Source: Candidatus Thermoplasmatota archaeon (lineage in GTDB: Archaea > Thermoplasmatota > SW-10-69-26 > JACQPN01 > JAIVGT01). From it: a DNA stretch of 46,766 nucleotides. The notes under the pieces are model-generated. The model worked only from the letters and a program-made list of their open reading frames with translations, was not told the origin of the DNA and ran no database searches. Made by a program: the position numbers and the translations under genes. Positions 1 through 8,734 of this stretch are shown in pieces. Positions within the stretch are counted from its first letter, which is position 1; every line of letters begins with the position of its first letter. The stretch is taken from contig DATLFM010000055.1 in NCBI GenBank assembly GCA_035541015.1, forward strand, positions 1 through 46,766. Direction: 5' to 3'.

Positions 1-2876
1 CGCCGCCGCTTAGCGAGGGAGGCGCCCTGGCGGTGGCCGATTACAACGCCGACGGGTTCGTCGACCACGTGATCGCCGCCGGCCTCGCCAGCCAAGAAGG
101 CAACGTGACGGTGCACCAGATGGACGGCGGCGGCTGCCACGGAAGCTTCCCCCGCGAGCGGATCGTCTCCGTCTCGGCGGGCCGCCTAGGCGTCTACGCA
201 ACGGCAGCCAACGCGCCCGAAGCCGAAAACGGGTTCGTGGTCGCGACCGAGAAGACCCTCGCCGGCTTCACGGCGACGTGCCACAAGCTCTGGGAGGCTT
301 CCTTCAATCTGACGGCGCGCTACCCGGACACGATCGTGCGCGCGGAGATTGTCGACTTGGACGGCGACGGCATCGGCGAGGTCGTCGTGCAGGTGGACGG
401 TCCCGAAGAGACGCGCGACCGCGTCGTCGTGTACGACGGGACGACGCCCCTGGAGATGTTCCACTTCAAGGAGCAGGGCTTCGAGAGCGGCTGGGTGTCC
501 ATCGCCGTTGCCGATTCCATGACGGCCTACGTGGGCACCCGCTCGACGCTGTTGAAGCTCTCCGGCTCCGACTTCTCGGAGGTCACGGAGCTGGGCGTGA
601 ACTGGCTTACCGGCGGCCGCGTGCGCATGGTCCGTGACGTTGAAGTGCTTGACAACGGGCGCGTCGTGGCCGTGGGCCAAAGCTCAAACTGCTCGGCGCA
701 GAGCTGCCCTTCGAGCGGAAGCGATGTCCGCGGAATTGTCGCCATCTACGACCCCGCGACCGGATACTACGGCGAGATGATCGCGCCCGACTCGCGCAAC
801 TACGTGGCCGCGGATTCGCGCGACAACCGGGTCGTGGCCGTGGCCGGCTCCCGTGTTCTTGTCTCCGACGACGGCGGCACGACGTGGCTGAACCGCACGA
901 TCGCCGATCCGCAGGGGTGGTACTCGTATAGCTTCACGGACGTGGCTTACGTGGCCAACGACCGCATCCTGGCCGCCGGTACCCACACGAACGTCCATAC
1001 GCTCTTCTCGAGCACCACCGGAGCCGTGATTGCCGCATCGAGCGACGGGGGTGCCACCTGGCAGAACGTGACGGTCCCGATCAACAACAAGACCGAAACC
1101 ATCCGCGCGCTGGCCGCCACCACGAACGGGCTCGTACTGGGCCTCGTGACAAACGTAACCGGCGCGCGCATCATCCGAAGCACCGACAACGGATTCACCT
1201 GGCAGAACGTGACCACGGGTTGGAAGACAGACACGTACTCGTTGCCGCGCTGGCTCTCGCTGGAGGGCGAGCGGGGTTGGGCCATCGCCTACGGCATCGC
1301 GTACCAAACGACAAACGGGGGACTCACGTGGCTTCCCTACCTCGCCTGCACGGTGAACGTGACCGCCTGCCCCCTGGAGCTGCGTCCGGCGCGCGACGAC
1401 AACTCGTACAAGCTCTTTGGCGTCGCGCAGTGGGGCAATCTGAGCTACATCCTCCAAAGCAACGGCAACGACGGCCAGGCCACGAGCTTTTCCAGGCCGA
1501 CAACGGGCGCCTCGGGGCCGGCCAATCGCGTCCACTTCGTCGGCGGCTTTGCCGCCAACGCCACGGCCGTCGGCGTAGCCGCCGCCGAGGGCTCGTTCAC
1601 CGGCTGGATCCGGGAAGCGTGGCTCAACGTCACCCCGCGCGTCACGGAGGGGTTGGATCCCTGCAACTGCTTGACGTACCACCTCTCCAACGACGGCGGC
1701 AAGACCTGGCGGAAGGTCACGCCCAACTTCAAGACAAACTTCGCGACGGGCCTGCCGTTCCAATCAAAGTGCCCCCAGGGCTGCGCGCTCCTCTGGCGGA
1801 TCGAGTTTGGCCGTAACAGCCAGTGGAACGAGCTCCCGCGCATCGGCGTCCTTCCGTCCGTGAAGGTCGACTACATCACGGACGCGGGCAACGGAAGCGT
1901 GCGCGGCACGTACATGGAGGACTTCAGCACGATGGACGCCATGGCGCCCGGAACGAACGCGGATTGGGGCTCGACGGGCGTTGGGCTTAGCCTTCCCCAG
2001 GCGCCCGCCCCCCGCTGGCAGCGGTGGTACACGAGCGCTCTTGCCTTCGACGCGCGCCTCAACTTCACCGCCGAGCCCAGCCCCGACGTCGTCATCGCTT
2101 ACGAGCGGTCGATCGCCAACGAGATCGCCACGGACCCGAACCCCTGGATCCGCATCAACCCGGGAACCGGGGATTTGATCCACAACCCGTCGCCGCAGGG
2201 GCTTACGCCCCGGTCGCCGTCGTCGCGCGCCGTCCAAACAAAGACGCACGTCGCCTTTGGCCTCAACGGCACGCTTCACAAGGAAATCCCGCTGGGCGCT
2301 TCCATGATACAGGCCACGCCGCGCACCGGCCTTAGCGGCTACGAGGACCGCGCCGTGGTCTACGCGAACCCCCTCTCCTCCAAATTGTCCGCCTACTCTG
2401 CCGCGTCGGCAACGCAGTACTGCTGCTCGCCCCAACCGCTTTCCGATATCCAGTGGGTCACGGCGTTTGCCCTTCGAGATTACGACCCGCTTGTCAACCG
2501 ATCCGTCGACCTTGTGGTGGGCGCGTACGACGGCTCCGTCACGGTGGTCTGGGCCAACAACAGCACGATCCGTTGGCAGTCGCAACTCACCGAGCCGTCG
2601 GGCCGCTACACGCACATGTACGACACGACGCTGCACCCGTTCTACGGCACCTACCTTGCCGAGGCCGTCATCCGGTGGCGGCAGACCACCGACGACAACG
2701 GCGTTCCGCTGCCCACCGAGATCGAGATGGCGGGTCGGCTCATCGAGTACTTCGACGTCGTGAAGCAGGTCCTGACGGAGAACGGGCCGGTAACGTTCAA
2801 GCCCCGGCCGCAGCTCTATCAGCTCGAGCTTCTCGTCTGGTATCCCACGTCGCCGCACCGGTTGGCGCGGACCTAG
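1..2876 (+). CDS. Secreted Asp-box / FG-GAP beta-propeller protein (5' end outside window)
   Basis: The frame is open from the left edge (first full codon at base 3). The first in-frame start is a GTG at 33, but the codons before it already encode repeat sequence (LSEGGALAVADYNADGF), so the N terminus and any signal peptide are missing. It has calcium-loop FG-GAP motifs (DYNADGF near 39-59, DLDGDGIGE near 358-384) and five Asp-box motifs of the form SxDxGxTW at about 861-887, 1038-1062, 1180-1203, 1309-1332 and 1687-1710, the pattern of BNR/sialidase-type propeller blades. N-x-S/T sequons are very frequent, as in heavily glycosylated archaeal surface proteins. I see no sialidase catalytic residues and no C-terminal anchor, so the role is inferred only as extracellular or cell-surface. 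It ends convergently with the HAD gene in a shared CTAG. Confidence 0.75.
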   Translation, partial: PPLSEGGALAVADYNADGFVDHVIAAGLASQEGNVTVHQMDGGGCHGSFPRERIVSVSAGRLGVYATAANAPEAENGFVVATEKTLAGFTATCHKLWEASFNLTARYPDTIVRAEIVDLDGDGIGEVVVQVDGPEETRDRVVVYDGTTPLEMFHFKEQGFESGWVSIAVADSMTAYVGTRSTLLKLSGSDFSEVTELGVNWLTGGRVRMVRDVEVLDNGRVVAVGQSSNCSAQSCPSSGSDVRGIVAIYDPATGYYGEMIAPDSRNYVAADSRDNRVVAVAGSRVLVSDDGGTTWLNRTIADPQGWYSYSFTDVAYVANDRILAAGTHTNVHTLFSSTTGAVIAASSDGGATWQNVTVPINNKTETIRALAATTNGLVLGLVTNVTGARIIRSTDNGFTWQNVTTGWKTDTYSLPRWLSLEGERGWAIAYGIAYQTTNGGLTWLPYLACTVNVTACPLELRPARDDNSYKLFGVAQWGNLSYILQSNGNDGQATSFSRPTTGASGPANRVHFVGGFAANATAVGVAAAEGSFTGWIREAWLNVTPRVTEGLDPCNCLTYHLSNDGGKTWRKVTPNFKTNFATGLPFQSKCPQGCALLWRIEFGRNSQWNELPRIGVLPSVKVDYITDAGNGSVRGTYMEDFSTMDAMAPGTNADWGSTGVGLSLPQAPAPRWQRWYTSALAFDARLNFTAEPSPDVVIAYERSIANEIATDPNPWIRINPGTGDLIHNPSPQGLTPRSPSSRAVQTKTHVAFGLNGTLHKEIPLGASMIQATPRTGLSGYEDRAVVYANPLSSKLSAYSAASATQYCCSPQPLSDIQWVTAFALRDYDPLVNRSVDLVVGAYDGSVTVVWANNSTIRWQSQLTEPSGRYTHMYDTTLHPFYGTYLAEAVIRWRQTTDDNGVPLPTEIEMAGRLIEYFDVVKQVLTENGPVTFKPRPQLYQLELLVWYPTSPHRLART

Positions 2877-3529
2877 CGCTCGGACTGGAGGCCGTCCAGG
2901 CGCGCGAGGGCGCGCGGAAGCTCCCTGAGCGACCGGACGCGCGGAACGTCCGTTCGTCTCGCGCCGTAGCGGTCCACGAGGACGGCGCGAAGGCCGGCGG
3001 CAAGGGCGCCGTCCACGTCTCGCTCCAGGCTGTCGCCCACCATGACGGCGCGCCCGGCCGGCACGCGCGCGCGGGAGAGCGCGAGCCGGAAGATCCGCGG
3101 ATCGGGCTTGAGCGCGCCCGCGTCGGAGGCCGTCGTCACGCTGTCGAAGGCGCCCTCCAGGTCGAGGAAGCGCAGGTGGTAATCCAAGAAGGGCGCGTCC
3201 ACGTCCGTCACGAGCCCCACGTGCACCCCGGCGCCCGCAAGCGCCGCAAGCGCGGGCCGCGCGTCGTCGTGCAGGCGCACGTGCCGACGGTGCGCCTCGT
3301 GGTACTCCTCCTGGAGCCACGCCTCGTCCCGCGCGCCAAGCCGTGCGCCGTGGACCGACAGCACGGCAAGGAGCGCGGCCGTGTACAGCCGGAGGCCCGA
3401 GCCCGCGCCGGGGCCCGGCGTCCCCGCGGCCGTCTCCTGCGCCAGTAGGTCGGCGCACGCCAAATGGTACTGCCCCACGAGCTCGTCGGCGTCCACCTTC
3501 ACGTCGAAGCGCCGCCCGGCAGCCTGCAT
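2873..3529 (-). CDS. HAD-superfamily hydrolase, N-terminal motif lies upstream of the only in-frame start
   Basis: HAD phosphatase fold: motif II threonine in GLVTDVD, motif III lysine in GALKPDPRIF and motif IV in VMVGDSLERDVDGALAAG are all visible, resembling the phosphoglycolate-phosphatase/haloacid-dehalogenase group; the substrate cannot be read. The coordinates start at the first in-frame ATG (3529). However, the same frame upstream (about 3532-3610) encodes DRLAAVFFDFSGTLLDED, which is HAD motif I with the nucleophile Asp in DFSGT, and no ATG, GTG or TTG precedes it in frame. The true product therefore begins near 3610-3650, either by an unusual start codon or after a small frameshift. 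A GTG overlapping the previous gene's stop (GTGA at 3648-3645) is in a different frame. Third gene of a leftward cluster. Confidence 0.75.
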   Translation of the reverse strand: MQAAGRRFDVKVDADELVGQYHLACADLLAQETAAGTPGPGAGSGLRLYTAALLAVLSVHGARLGARDEAWLQEEYHEAHRRHVRLHDDARPALAALAGAGVHVGLVTDVDAPFLDYHLRFLDLEGAFDSVTTASDAGALKPDPRIFRLALSRARVPAGRAVMVGDSLERDVDGALAAGLRAVLVDRYGARRTDVPRVRSLRELPRALARLDGLQSER

Positions 3530-3644
3530 GAGCCGGCGGTGGGCCTCGTGGTCGCTGTCCTCGTCGAGCAGCGTGCCGGAGAAGTCGAAGAAGACGGCGG
3601 CGAGGCGATCGAAGCGTGCCTTCGGCGTTGCACGACCCCCGCGC

Positions 3645-3923
3645 TCACCCGTAGAGGCGGTCCGTCTCGCTTTCGACGCGGGCGGGCTGCGCCTTGGGCG
3701 TGATGGGGTCGAGCACGTCGATCGAGACGATCATGTGGCTTGGCACGATGCGGAGCCGGCCCTTTTCCGGCCCCTCGACAAGCTCGAAGACGAGCCCGTC
3801 GCCGCTTCCGATGGGCGCAAAGCCCTTGAAGAGGCCAAGCGTGGTGACGACGGCGTCGCGGCTGGCAAGGCTCGTGACGCGATAGCGGCCCTCGGGCGTC
3901 ATGTGGAAGTCGTGGCCGGCCAT
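3645..3923 (-). CDS. Conserved-looking small hypothetical protein
   Basis: 92 residues, acidic-basic mixed, no membrane segment or cysteine motif. The pattern of short beta-strand-like stretches (GRYRVTSLASRDAVVTTLGLFKGF, split by glycines, then GRLRIVPSHMIVSIDVLD) suggests a compact beta-barrel-like fold, but I do not recognise a family. Its ATG (3923) comes one base after the stop of the upstream winged-helix gene (TGACATG), so the two are almost certainly co-transcribed and probably translationally coupled. Real-gene status rests on this operon packing and uninterrupted frame. Confidence 0.65.
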   Translation of the reverse strand: MAGHDFHMTPEGRYRVTSLASRDAVVTTLGLFKGFAPIGSGDGLVFELVEGPEKGRLRIVPSHMIVSIDVLDPITPKAQPARVESETDRLYG

Positions 3924-3924
3924 G

Positions 3925-4482
3925 TCAAGCGCCCCGCCGAACGCGAGCCATGGGAACGGGCTCGGCTTCCTCGCGGGGCGCTTCGCCGTTCTCCGGGGGG
4001 GCCGTCGCGGCCGTCTGGCGCGCGATCTCCTTGTTCGCGAGCTCCTGCAGGTGGTCCACCGTCTTGCGGTACCCTTCCATGGCGACCTTCACGTGCGCCT
4101 CGGAGAAGTTCCAGGCCTTGGCCAGATTTCCGTAGCGGATGCGGTACCCCTTCTTCGTGTTCGAGTCCTCCGTGGCCTTGAGGCTCACTTCCTCGAGAAG
4201 GTCGTAGCTCTTGAGTTTGTTGAGGTGCCGGTACACGGTCGGGCGCGAGGTGCGAAGGACGGTCACGAGCTCCTCGATGGACCACGCCTTCTCCGGGCGC
4301 TTGAGGAAGCAATTGAGGAAGAGCTTGTAGGGGACGCTCTGCTTCACGCTCTCGACGTTTGTCTTTGGATCGTATCCCTTGGGCAGGTAGCCCACGTTGT
4401 ACAGGAAGGCGATCGAGACCGTCTCGAGGTCGTTGACGGCCGTCATGGGCGTGTTCGAGACCACGGTCAGTTCGAAGGTCAT
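3925..4482 (-). CDS. Winged-helix transcriptional regulator
   Basis: 185 residues from the ATG at 4482. A winged helix-turn-helix spans about residues 65-100 (WSIEELVTVLRTSRPTVYRH), preceded by a helical N-terminal part and followed by a basic/polar C-terminal tail. The pattern SRPTVYRHLNKL is the recognition-helix signature of the ArsR/MarR-like archaeal regulators. Longer in-frame starts exist at 4548 and 4587, but a TATA-like box at 4520-4527 places the transcript start near 4497, so the 4482 ATG with a short leader fits best. It heads the leftward trio with the small protein and HAD hydrolase. A 26-bp palindrome lies about 95 bp upstream and is a candidate operator. The ligand is unknown. 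Confidence 0.8.
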   Translation of the reverse strand: MTFELTVVSNTPMTAVNDLETVSIAFLYNVGYLPKGYDPKTNVESVKQSVPYKLFLNCFLKRPEKAWSIEELVTVLRTSRPTVYRHLNKLKSYDLLEEVSLKATEDSNTKKGYRIRYGNLAKAWNFSEAHVKVAMEGYRKTVDHLQELANKEIARQTAATAPPENGEAPREEAEPVPMARVRRGA

Positions 4483-4519
4483 GGGTTCCCGCCCTGTCGG
4501 TTGCGATAGTCGCGGTTCT

Positions 4520-4527
4520 CTATTAAG
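4520..4527 (-). promoter_or_regulatory. TATA-like box for winged-helix regulator
   Basis: CTTAATAG on the minus strand, 38 nt before the ATG at 4482; a start about 25 nt downstream gives a very short leader. Confidence 0.5.
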
Positions 4528-4574
4528 CGCTCCGATATTCTTCGTCATGGGTGGAACGATCGAAGGGACGCGAA

Positions 4575-4600
4575 GTTTACTGCGCAATTGCGCAGGAAAC
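4575..4600. repeat. 26-bp near-perfect palindrome, copy 1
   Basis: Half-site GTTTACTGCGCA followed by its inverted copy with one mismatched pair. A second copy differing at three positions lies at 20525-20550. It sits between the divergent winged-helix gene and the first tiny zinc protein, so it may be an operator; hairpin-forming or mobile-repeat roles are also possible. Confidence 0.7.
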
Positions 4601-4618
4601 GACGCGGGACCGGCGGAG

Positions 4619-4627
4619 CTTTAAATC
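4619..4627 (+). promoter_or_regulatory. TATA-like box for first tiny CxxC protein
   Basis: CTTTAAATC, the only strongly AT-rich octamer in this GC-rich gap; predicted transcript start about 25 nt downstream coincides with the GTG at 4648, implying a leaderless mRNA. Confidence 0.55.
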
Positions 4628-4647
4628 CCGCCGGACTTCCGGCCGGC

Positions 4648-4860
4648 GTGGCGTGGCTCCGTTCCCCGGCCCCGGTCGTTCGCCGGTCGTGCTTCGTCTG
4701 CGGGCGCGACTACGGCGTCCGCGTATGGTATTCCGGCATCCGCCGCGTGAAGTCCTTCTTCGCCGCAGCGGAGACCCGCCGCGTCTACGCCTGTCCCCCC
4801 TGCTACTACGATCTCCCGGAAAGCGAGCGTACGGGATGGATCGTGGAGACGAAACCGTGA
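4648..4860 (+). CDS. Tiny CxxC/CxxC zinc-binding protein A
   Basis: 70 residues from GTG 4648, chosen because a TATA-like box at 4619-4627 predicts initiation there; a TTG at 4588 would lie upstream of that box. Two cysteine pairs, RSCFVCG near the N terminus and YACPPCYYDLP about 30 residues later, make a treble-clef or zinc-ribbon-like site. It aligns with the next gene (RSCxxCG, then GVRVW versus GIRDW, then YACxxC, then LPxxxR), so the two are tandem paralogues. A third, shorter relative is at 8997-9140. Function unknown; small zinc-ribbon proteins of this size are often nucleic-acid or protein-binding adaptors. Confidence 0.65.
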   Translation: MAWLRSPAPVVRRSCFVCGRDYGVRVWYSGIRRVKSFFAAAETRRVYACPPCYYDLPESERTGWIVETKP

Positions 4861-4907
4861 GACCCCGGATCGAAGGGTTTTTCTGAAAGCCAGGGCTACG
4901 CGAACCC

Positions 4908-5120
4908 ATGCAGGGAGGAGCGGTTTCGACGGGGGCGCCGCTTGCCCGATCGTGCGCCAAGTGCGGGAAGGCCGAGGGCATCCGCGATTGGTTCGCGGCC
5001 GAGATCATCGCCGGCCTTCAAGGCTTCGAGCGGCGGATCCGCACCTACGCGTGCTTCGACTGCTTTTCCGCCCTCCCCGGTCCCGACCGGAGCGCGTACC
5101 GCTTCCGCGAGACGTTCTAG
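4908..5120 (+). CDS. Tiny CxxC/CxxC zinc-binding protein B
   Basis: 70 residues from the ATG at 4908, 47 nt after protein A stops. Cysteine pairs RSCAKCG (about residues 15-20) and YACFDCF (about 49-54) are spaced like those of protein A, and the tail LPGPDRSAYRF matches LPESERTGWIV of A. It ends 51 nt before leuS, from which it is separated by a TATA-like element near 5142, so it is probably not in the leuS transcript. I do not recognise a named family. Confidence 0.65.
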   Translation: MQGGAVSTGAPLARSCAKCGKAEGIRDWFAAEIIAGLQGFERRIRTYACFDCFSALPGPDRSAYRFRETF

Positions 5121-5171
5121 CGCCGTCCGGGCGGGGCATCCCTTAAGAGGGCCGTCCGTTTTCCGGTGACG

Positions 5172-8090
5172 ATGGCCGAGTTCGACGCGATCGAGGAACG
5201 CTGGCAGCGCGCGTGGCAGGAACGCCGCGCGTACGAGCCTTCCGTCGATCCGGCGCGGCCCAAGTTCTTCGCCACCTACCCGTACTCGTACATGAACGCG
5301 TACGCGCACGTCGGTCACGCCTTCACGATGGCGCGCGTGGACTTCGCCGTGCGCCACCAGCGCATGAAGGGCAAGAACGTGCTCTTCCCGTTCGCCTACC
5401 ACCTCACGGGCACGCCCATCGTGGCGGCGGCCAACCGCGTGCGCGAGGGCGAGCAGACCCAGTGGCGCATGTTGCGCGAGCAGGGGTTCTCCGACGAGGA
5501 GGTCGCGAAGTTCGCGCAGCCGTGGCGCTTTGCGGAGGTGTTCCCGCCCGAGTGGCGGAAGGACGTCTCGCGTCTGGGGCTTGGGATCGACTGGCGCCGC
5601 CAGTTCTTCACGACGGACCGGAATCCCTGGTACGACCGGTTCATCCGGTGGCAGTTCACGAAGCTCGCCGAGGGCGGCTACGTGGGGAAGGGCCGCCACC
5701 CCGTGATCTGGTGCCCCAAGGACCGCCAGCCCATCGCCGACCACGACCGGCGCGAGGGCGAGGGCGAAACGCCCCAGGAGTACGTGCTCGTGAAGCTGCG
5801 CCTGACCGCGCCGGCTGCGGGCCTTCCGGCGGGCACCGTGCTCCCGGCCGCCACGTTGCGGCCCGAGACCATGTTCGCGCAGACGAACGCGTGGGTCGAC
5901 CCCGACATGGACTACGCGGTCCTCGACGTGGCGGGCGAAACGTGGGTCGCAAGCCCCACGTGCGCGCAGAAGCTCCCTCATCAGCTCGATCGCGTGACGG
6001 AGAAGGGCCGCGTCGCGGGCCGCGCGCTCGTCGGCGCGCGCGTCCATGCGCCCGCCCGCGAGGAAGCGGTGCTCGTGCTTCCGGCCTCCTTCCTCAAGCC
6101 CCACAAGGGAACCGGGATCGTCACGAGCGTCCCCTCGGACGCGCCGTTCGACTTCGCGGCGCTTTCCGACCTCCAGCGCGACGAACGCGCGATGGCAGAG
6201 TTCGGCCTCGACGCCGCCTCCGTCCGCGCTCTTTCGCCCATCCCGGTCATCGACTCGGGCGAAGCGGGAACGCTTCCCGCGCCCGCCGAAGTCAAGCGCC
6301 TTGGCGTGCAAGGCCAGCGCGACGTGGAGCTTCTCGAGAAGGCGACGGAGACCGTGTACCAGGCGGGCTTCTACAACGGCCGCATGCTCGAGCGCGCCGG
6401 CGAGTTCGCGGGGCTTCCCGTCGCGCAGGCCAAGGCGAAGGTGGCGCAGTGGCTCCTCTCCCGCGGCGACGCGGAGCGCTACTTCGAGCCCACGGGCCCC
6501 GTCGTGTGCCGCTGCCTTTCGGAGGGCATCGTGAAGATCGTTTCGGACCAGTGGTTCCTCACGTACGGCGATCCGGCGTGGAAGGAGAAGACGCACGAGG
6601 CGCTGGACCGCATGACGATCCACCCCGAGGTCGCGCGAAAGCAGTTCCACTACGTGGTCGACTGGCTGCGCGACTGGGCCTGCGCGCGCGACTCCGGCCT
6701 TGGCACGCGTCTTCCCATGGACGAGTCGCGCGTCGTGGAGTCGCTCTCCGACTCCACGATCTACATGGCCTACTACACGTTCGCGCACCTTCTCGACGCA
6801 AGCGTCGCCGAGCCCGCCTTCGCCGTCGACCCGAAGGATCTCACGGACGCCTTCTTCGGCTTCGTGCTCTTGGGCCGCGGAAACCCCGCGAACGCGGCGC
6901 GCGGCACGGTCACCCGCGAGGTCGCGGAGGCGTGCCGCCGCGAGTTCGCCTACTGGTACCCGTTTGACCTTCGCAACAGCGGCAAGGACCTTCTGCAGAA
7001 CCACCTGACCTTCGCCGTCTTCAACCACGTGGCCATCTGGCCCGACGAGCCCGAGCGCTGGCCCCGCGGCATGGGCGTGAACGGCTGGGTCATGGTGGAC
7101 GGGCAGAAGATGAGCAAGAGCGCCGGCAATTTCGTCACGCTGCGCCAGGCGCTCGACCAGTACGGCGCAAGCGCCGTGCGGATGGCGCTTGCCAACGCCG
7201 GCGAGGGGCTCGACGACGCGAGCTTCGAGCGCGACTTTGCCGCCACGATCGGCCGGCGCCTTGCGGCGTGGCTCGACGTCTACGCGAACCCCCCGCCCGC
7301 CTCCGACCGGGCGCCCACGCGCGCCGACCGCGCCTTCGCCAGCGCCCTTCACCGGATCCTCGCGGACCTCGACGCCGAGATGGAGAAGCTCAACTTCCGC
7401 ACCGCGCTCAAGCTTGCGTTCTTCGATCTTGCGTCGGCTTGGTCGTGGTACGTGCGCCGCAGCGCGCAGGACCCCTCGCGCGCGCTGCGCGACGTGTTCC
7501 TCTCCGCGCAGGCGCGCGCCCTTTCGCCCTTCGTCCCGCACCTTGCCGAGGAGGCGTGGAGCCGCCTGGGCAACGCAGGCAGCGTGATCGAGGCGCCCTG
7601 GCCGGTCGCCGATCCGGCGGCGCGCGACGAGGAGGCCGAGCGCGCGGAGTCGTACCTCCGCGAGGTTCTCGACGACGTTCGCGCCATCCTCAAGGTCACG
7701 GGACTCTCGCCCTCCCGCGTCGTGCTGTACGTGGCCGAGCCGTGGAAGCGATCGGCCCTCTCGCTTGCGGTTCTACATCCCGGAAAGGGCGGCCTCGACG
7801 TGGGTGCGTTCATGAAGGCCGCGCAGCAGGACCCCGAGCTTCGCGCGCGCATGAAGGAGTTGCCCGCGCTTGCCCAAAAGCTCGGAAAGGAGATGGCCTC
7901 CGGCGGCGCAGCCGCGCTTGCCGGACGCGCAAAGCCGCTGCCCGAGCTCGAGATCCTGCGCGAGGCGCTTCCATTCCTGTCCGCCGAGATCCCCGCGACG
8001 TGGGAGGTGCATGCCGCCGGCGAGGGCCCCGACCCGGCGGGCAAGGCCAAGCAGGCCATGCCGGGACGACCGGCGATCTACGTGCAGTAG
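5172..8090 (+). CDS. leuS: Leucyl-tRNA synthetase, archaeal/cytosolic type
   Basis: 972 residues. Charges tRNA-Leu with leucine in the cytoplasm. Class I signatures: HVGH at residues 46-49 (HIGH motif, after FATYPYSYMNAYA) and KMSKS at 646-650 (DGQKMSKSAGN). The large editing domain lies between them, entered after the zinc/CP1 region and including TLRPETMFAQTNAWV, and a class Ia anticodon-binding domain follows. The archaeal/eukaryal architecture (editing domain placement and the long C-terminal extension) separates it from bacterial LeuRS. An in-frame GTG at 5166 exists, but the ATG at 5172 is preferred because CTTAAGA near 5142-5149 predicts a start close to it. It ends three bases before the convergent tRNA-Val gene. 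Confidence 0.95.
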   Translation: MAEFDAIEERWQRAWQERRAYEPSVDPARPKFFATYPYSYMNAYAHVGHAFTMARVDFAVRHQRMKGKNVLFPFAYHLTGTPIVAAANRVREGEQTQWRMLREQGFSDEEVAKFAQPWRFAEVFPPEWRKDVSRLGLGIDWRRQFFTTDRNPWYDRFIRWQFTKLAEGGYVGKGRHPVIWCPKDRQPIADHDRREGEGETPQEYVLVKLRLTAPAAGLPAGTVLPAATLRPETMFAQTNAWVDPDMDYAVLDVAGETWVASPTCAQKLPHQLDRVTEKGRVAGRALVGARVHAPAREEAVLVLPASFLKPHKGTGIVTSVPSDAPFDFAALSDLQRDERAMAEFGLDAASVRALSPIPVIDSGEAGTLPAPAEVKRLGVQGQRDVELLEKATETVYQAGFYNGRMLERAGEFAGLPVAQAKAKVAQWLLSRGDAERYFEPTGPVVCRCLSEGIVKIVSDQWFLTYGDPAWKEKTHEALDRMTIHPEVARKQFHYVVDWLRDWACARDSGLGTRLPMDESRVVESLSDSTIYMAYYTFAHLLDASVAEPAFAVDPKDLTDAFFGFVLLGRGNPANAARGTVTREVAEACRREFAYWYPFDLRNSGKDLLQNHLTFAVFNHVAIWPDEPERWPRGMGVNGWVMVDGQKMSKSAGNFVTLRQALDQYGASAVRMALANAGEGLDDASFERDFAATIGRRLAAWLDVYANPPPASDRAPTRADRAFASALHRILADLDAEMEKLNFRTALKLAFFDLASAWSWYVRRSAQDPSRALRDVFLSAQARALSPFVPHLAEEAWSRLGNAGSVIEAPWPVADPAARDEEAERAESYLREVLDDVRAILKVTGLSPSRVVLYVAEPWKRSALSLAVLHPGKGGLDVGAFMKAAQQDPELRARMKELPALAQKLGKEMASGGAAALAGRAKPLPELEILREALPFLSAEIPATWEVHAAGEGPDPAGKAKQAMPGRPAIYVQ

Positions 8091-8093
8091 CCA

Positions 8094-8166
8094 TGGGCCC
8101 GGCCGGATTCGAACCAGCGACCTTCGCTTTGTAAGAGCGACGTCATGACCACTAGACCACGGGCCC
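8094..8166 (-). tRNA. tRNA-Val (UAC)
   Basis: Seven-pair acceptor GGGCCCG/CGGGCCC, anticodon stem TCGCT/AGCGA with loop CTTACAA giving anticodon UAC, T-loop TTCGAAT, discriminator A. No intron and no encoded CCA. Convergent with leuS. Confidence 0.95.
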
Positions 8167-8248
8167 GCGCCGGCGCACCGCCGGCCATGGGACCAAAACC
8201 GCGTAGGCCAAGAAACTACCGAACGCGACACGACCTTCCCGAGGGGTC

Positions 8249-8734
8249 ATGAACGGGAACGCCTTTCCCCTGCGCATGGCCACGACCCTCAACGTGGTGC
8301 TCAACGTGACAAACGTTGGCCGAAGCGAGCGCTTCTACCGGAAGCTGGGTTTCGAGACGGCCCGACGCACGGAGGGCGGCGTCGAGTACGTCGAGGCGAG
8401 CCTGGGCGGCGCGGTCGTGAGCCTCTTCCCCAAGGACAGCCCGTGGGCCGACGAGGAGGTGCGCGACTGGCTGTCGGGCCCCTTGGGCGCCGGCGTCGTC
8501 CTCTACTTCGAGACGCCCGAAGTGGAGCGCGTCTGGCGCGCGGCGAAGAAAGCCCGCGCCCGCATCGAGCTTGCGCTCGACACCGAGCAGGGCGAGCGCG
8601 CCTTCATGATGGACGATCCGGACGGCTACGTTCTCTTCTTCGGGGAGCCGGAGGCAAAAGCGCGCACGAAGGCCCCGCGGAAACGCCGGGCAGGGGCGCC
8701 GGCGCGACGCGCCGCCGCCTCCGCCCGCCGCTAG
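8249..8734 (+). CDS. VOC-superfamily (glyoxalase/bleomycin-resistance-like) protein
   Basis: 161 residues. One VOC module made of two beta-alpha-beta-beta-beta units: TTLNVVLNVTNVGRSERFYRKLGF near the start and AFMMDDPDGYVLFFGEP near residues 120-135, the usual end strand with a metal-site glutamate-like position. Basic tail KAPRKRRAGAPARRAAA after the domain. GAGG five bases before ATG 8249 supports this start; an ATG at 8276 immediately before TTLNV is the alternative. Substrate cannot be assigned. Its stop overlaps the convergent neighbour's stop in CTAG. Confidence 0.8.
   Translation: MNGNAFPLRMATTLNVVLNVTNVGRSERFYRKLGFETARRTEGGVEYVEASLGGAVVSLFPKDSPWADEEVRDWLSGPLGAGVVLYFETPEVERVWRAAKKARARIELALDTEQGERAFMMDDPDGYVLFFGEPEAKARTKAPRKRRAGAPARRAAASARR

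Noticed and set aside
4588-4647. TTG start at 4588 for tiny protein A
   Set aside because: It lies inside the palindrome and upstream of the TATA-like box that fits GTG 4648.
4896-7541. 881-codon open frame on the minus strand opposite leuS
   Set aside because: GC-rich antisense shadow: Arg/His/Leu/Val-rich, no family motif, fully inside a certain gene.
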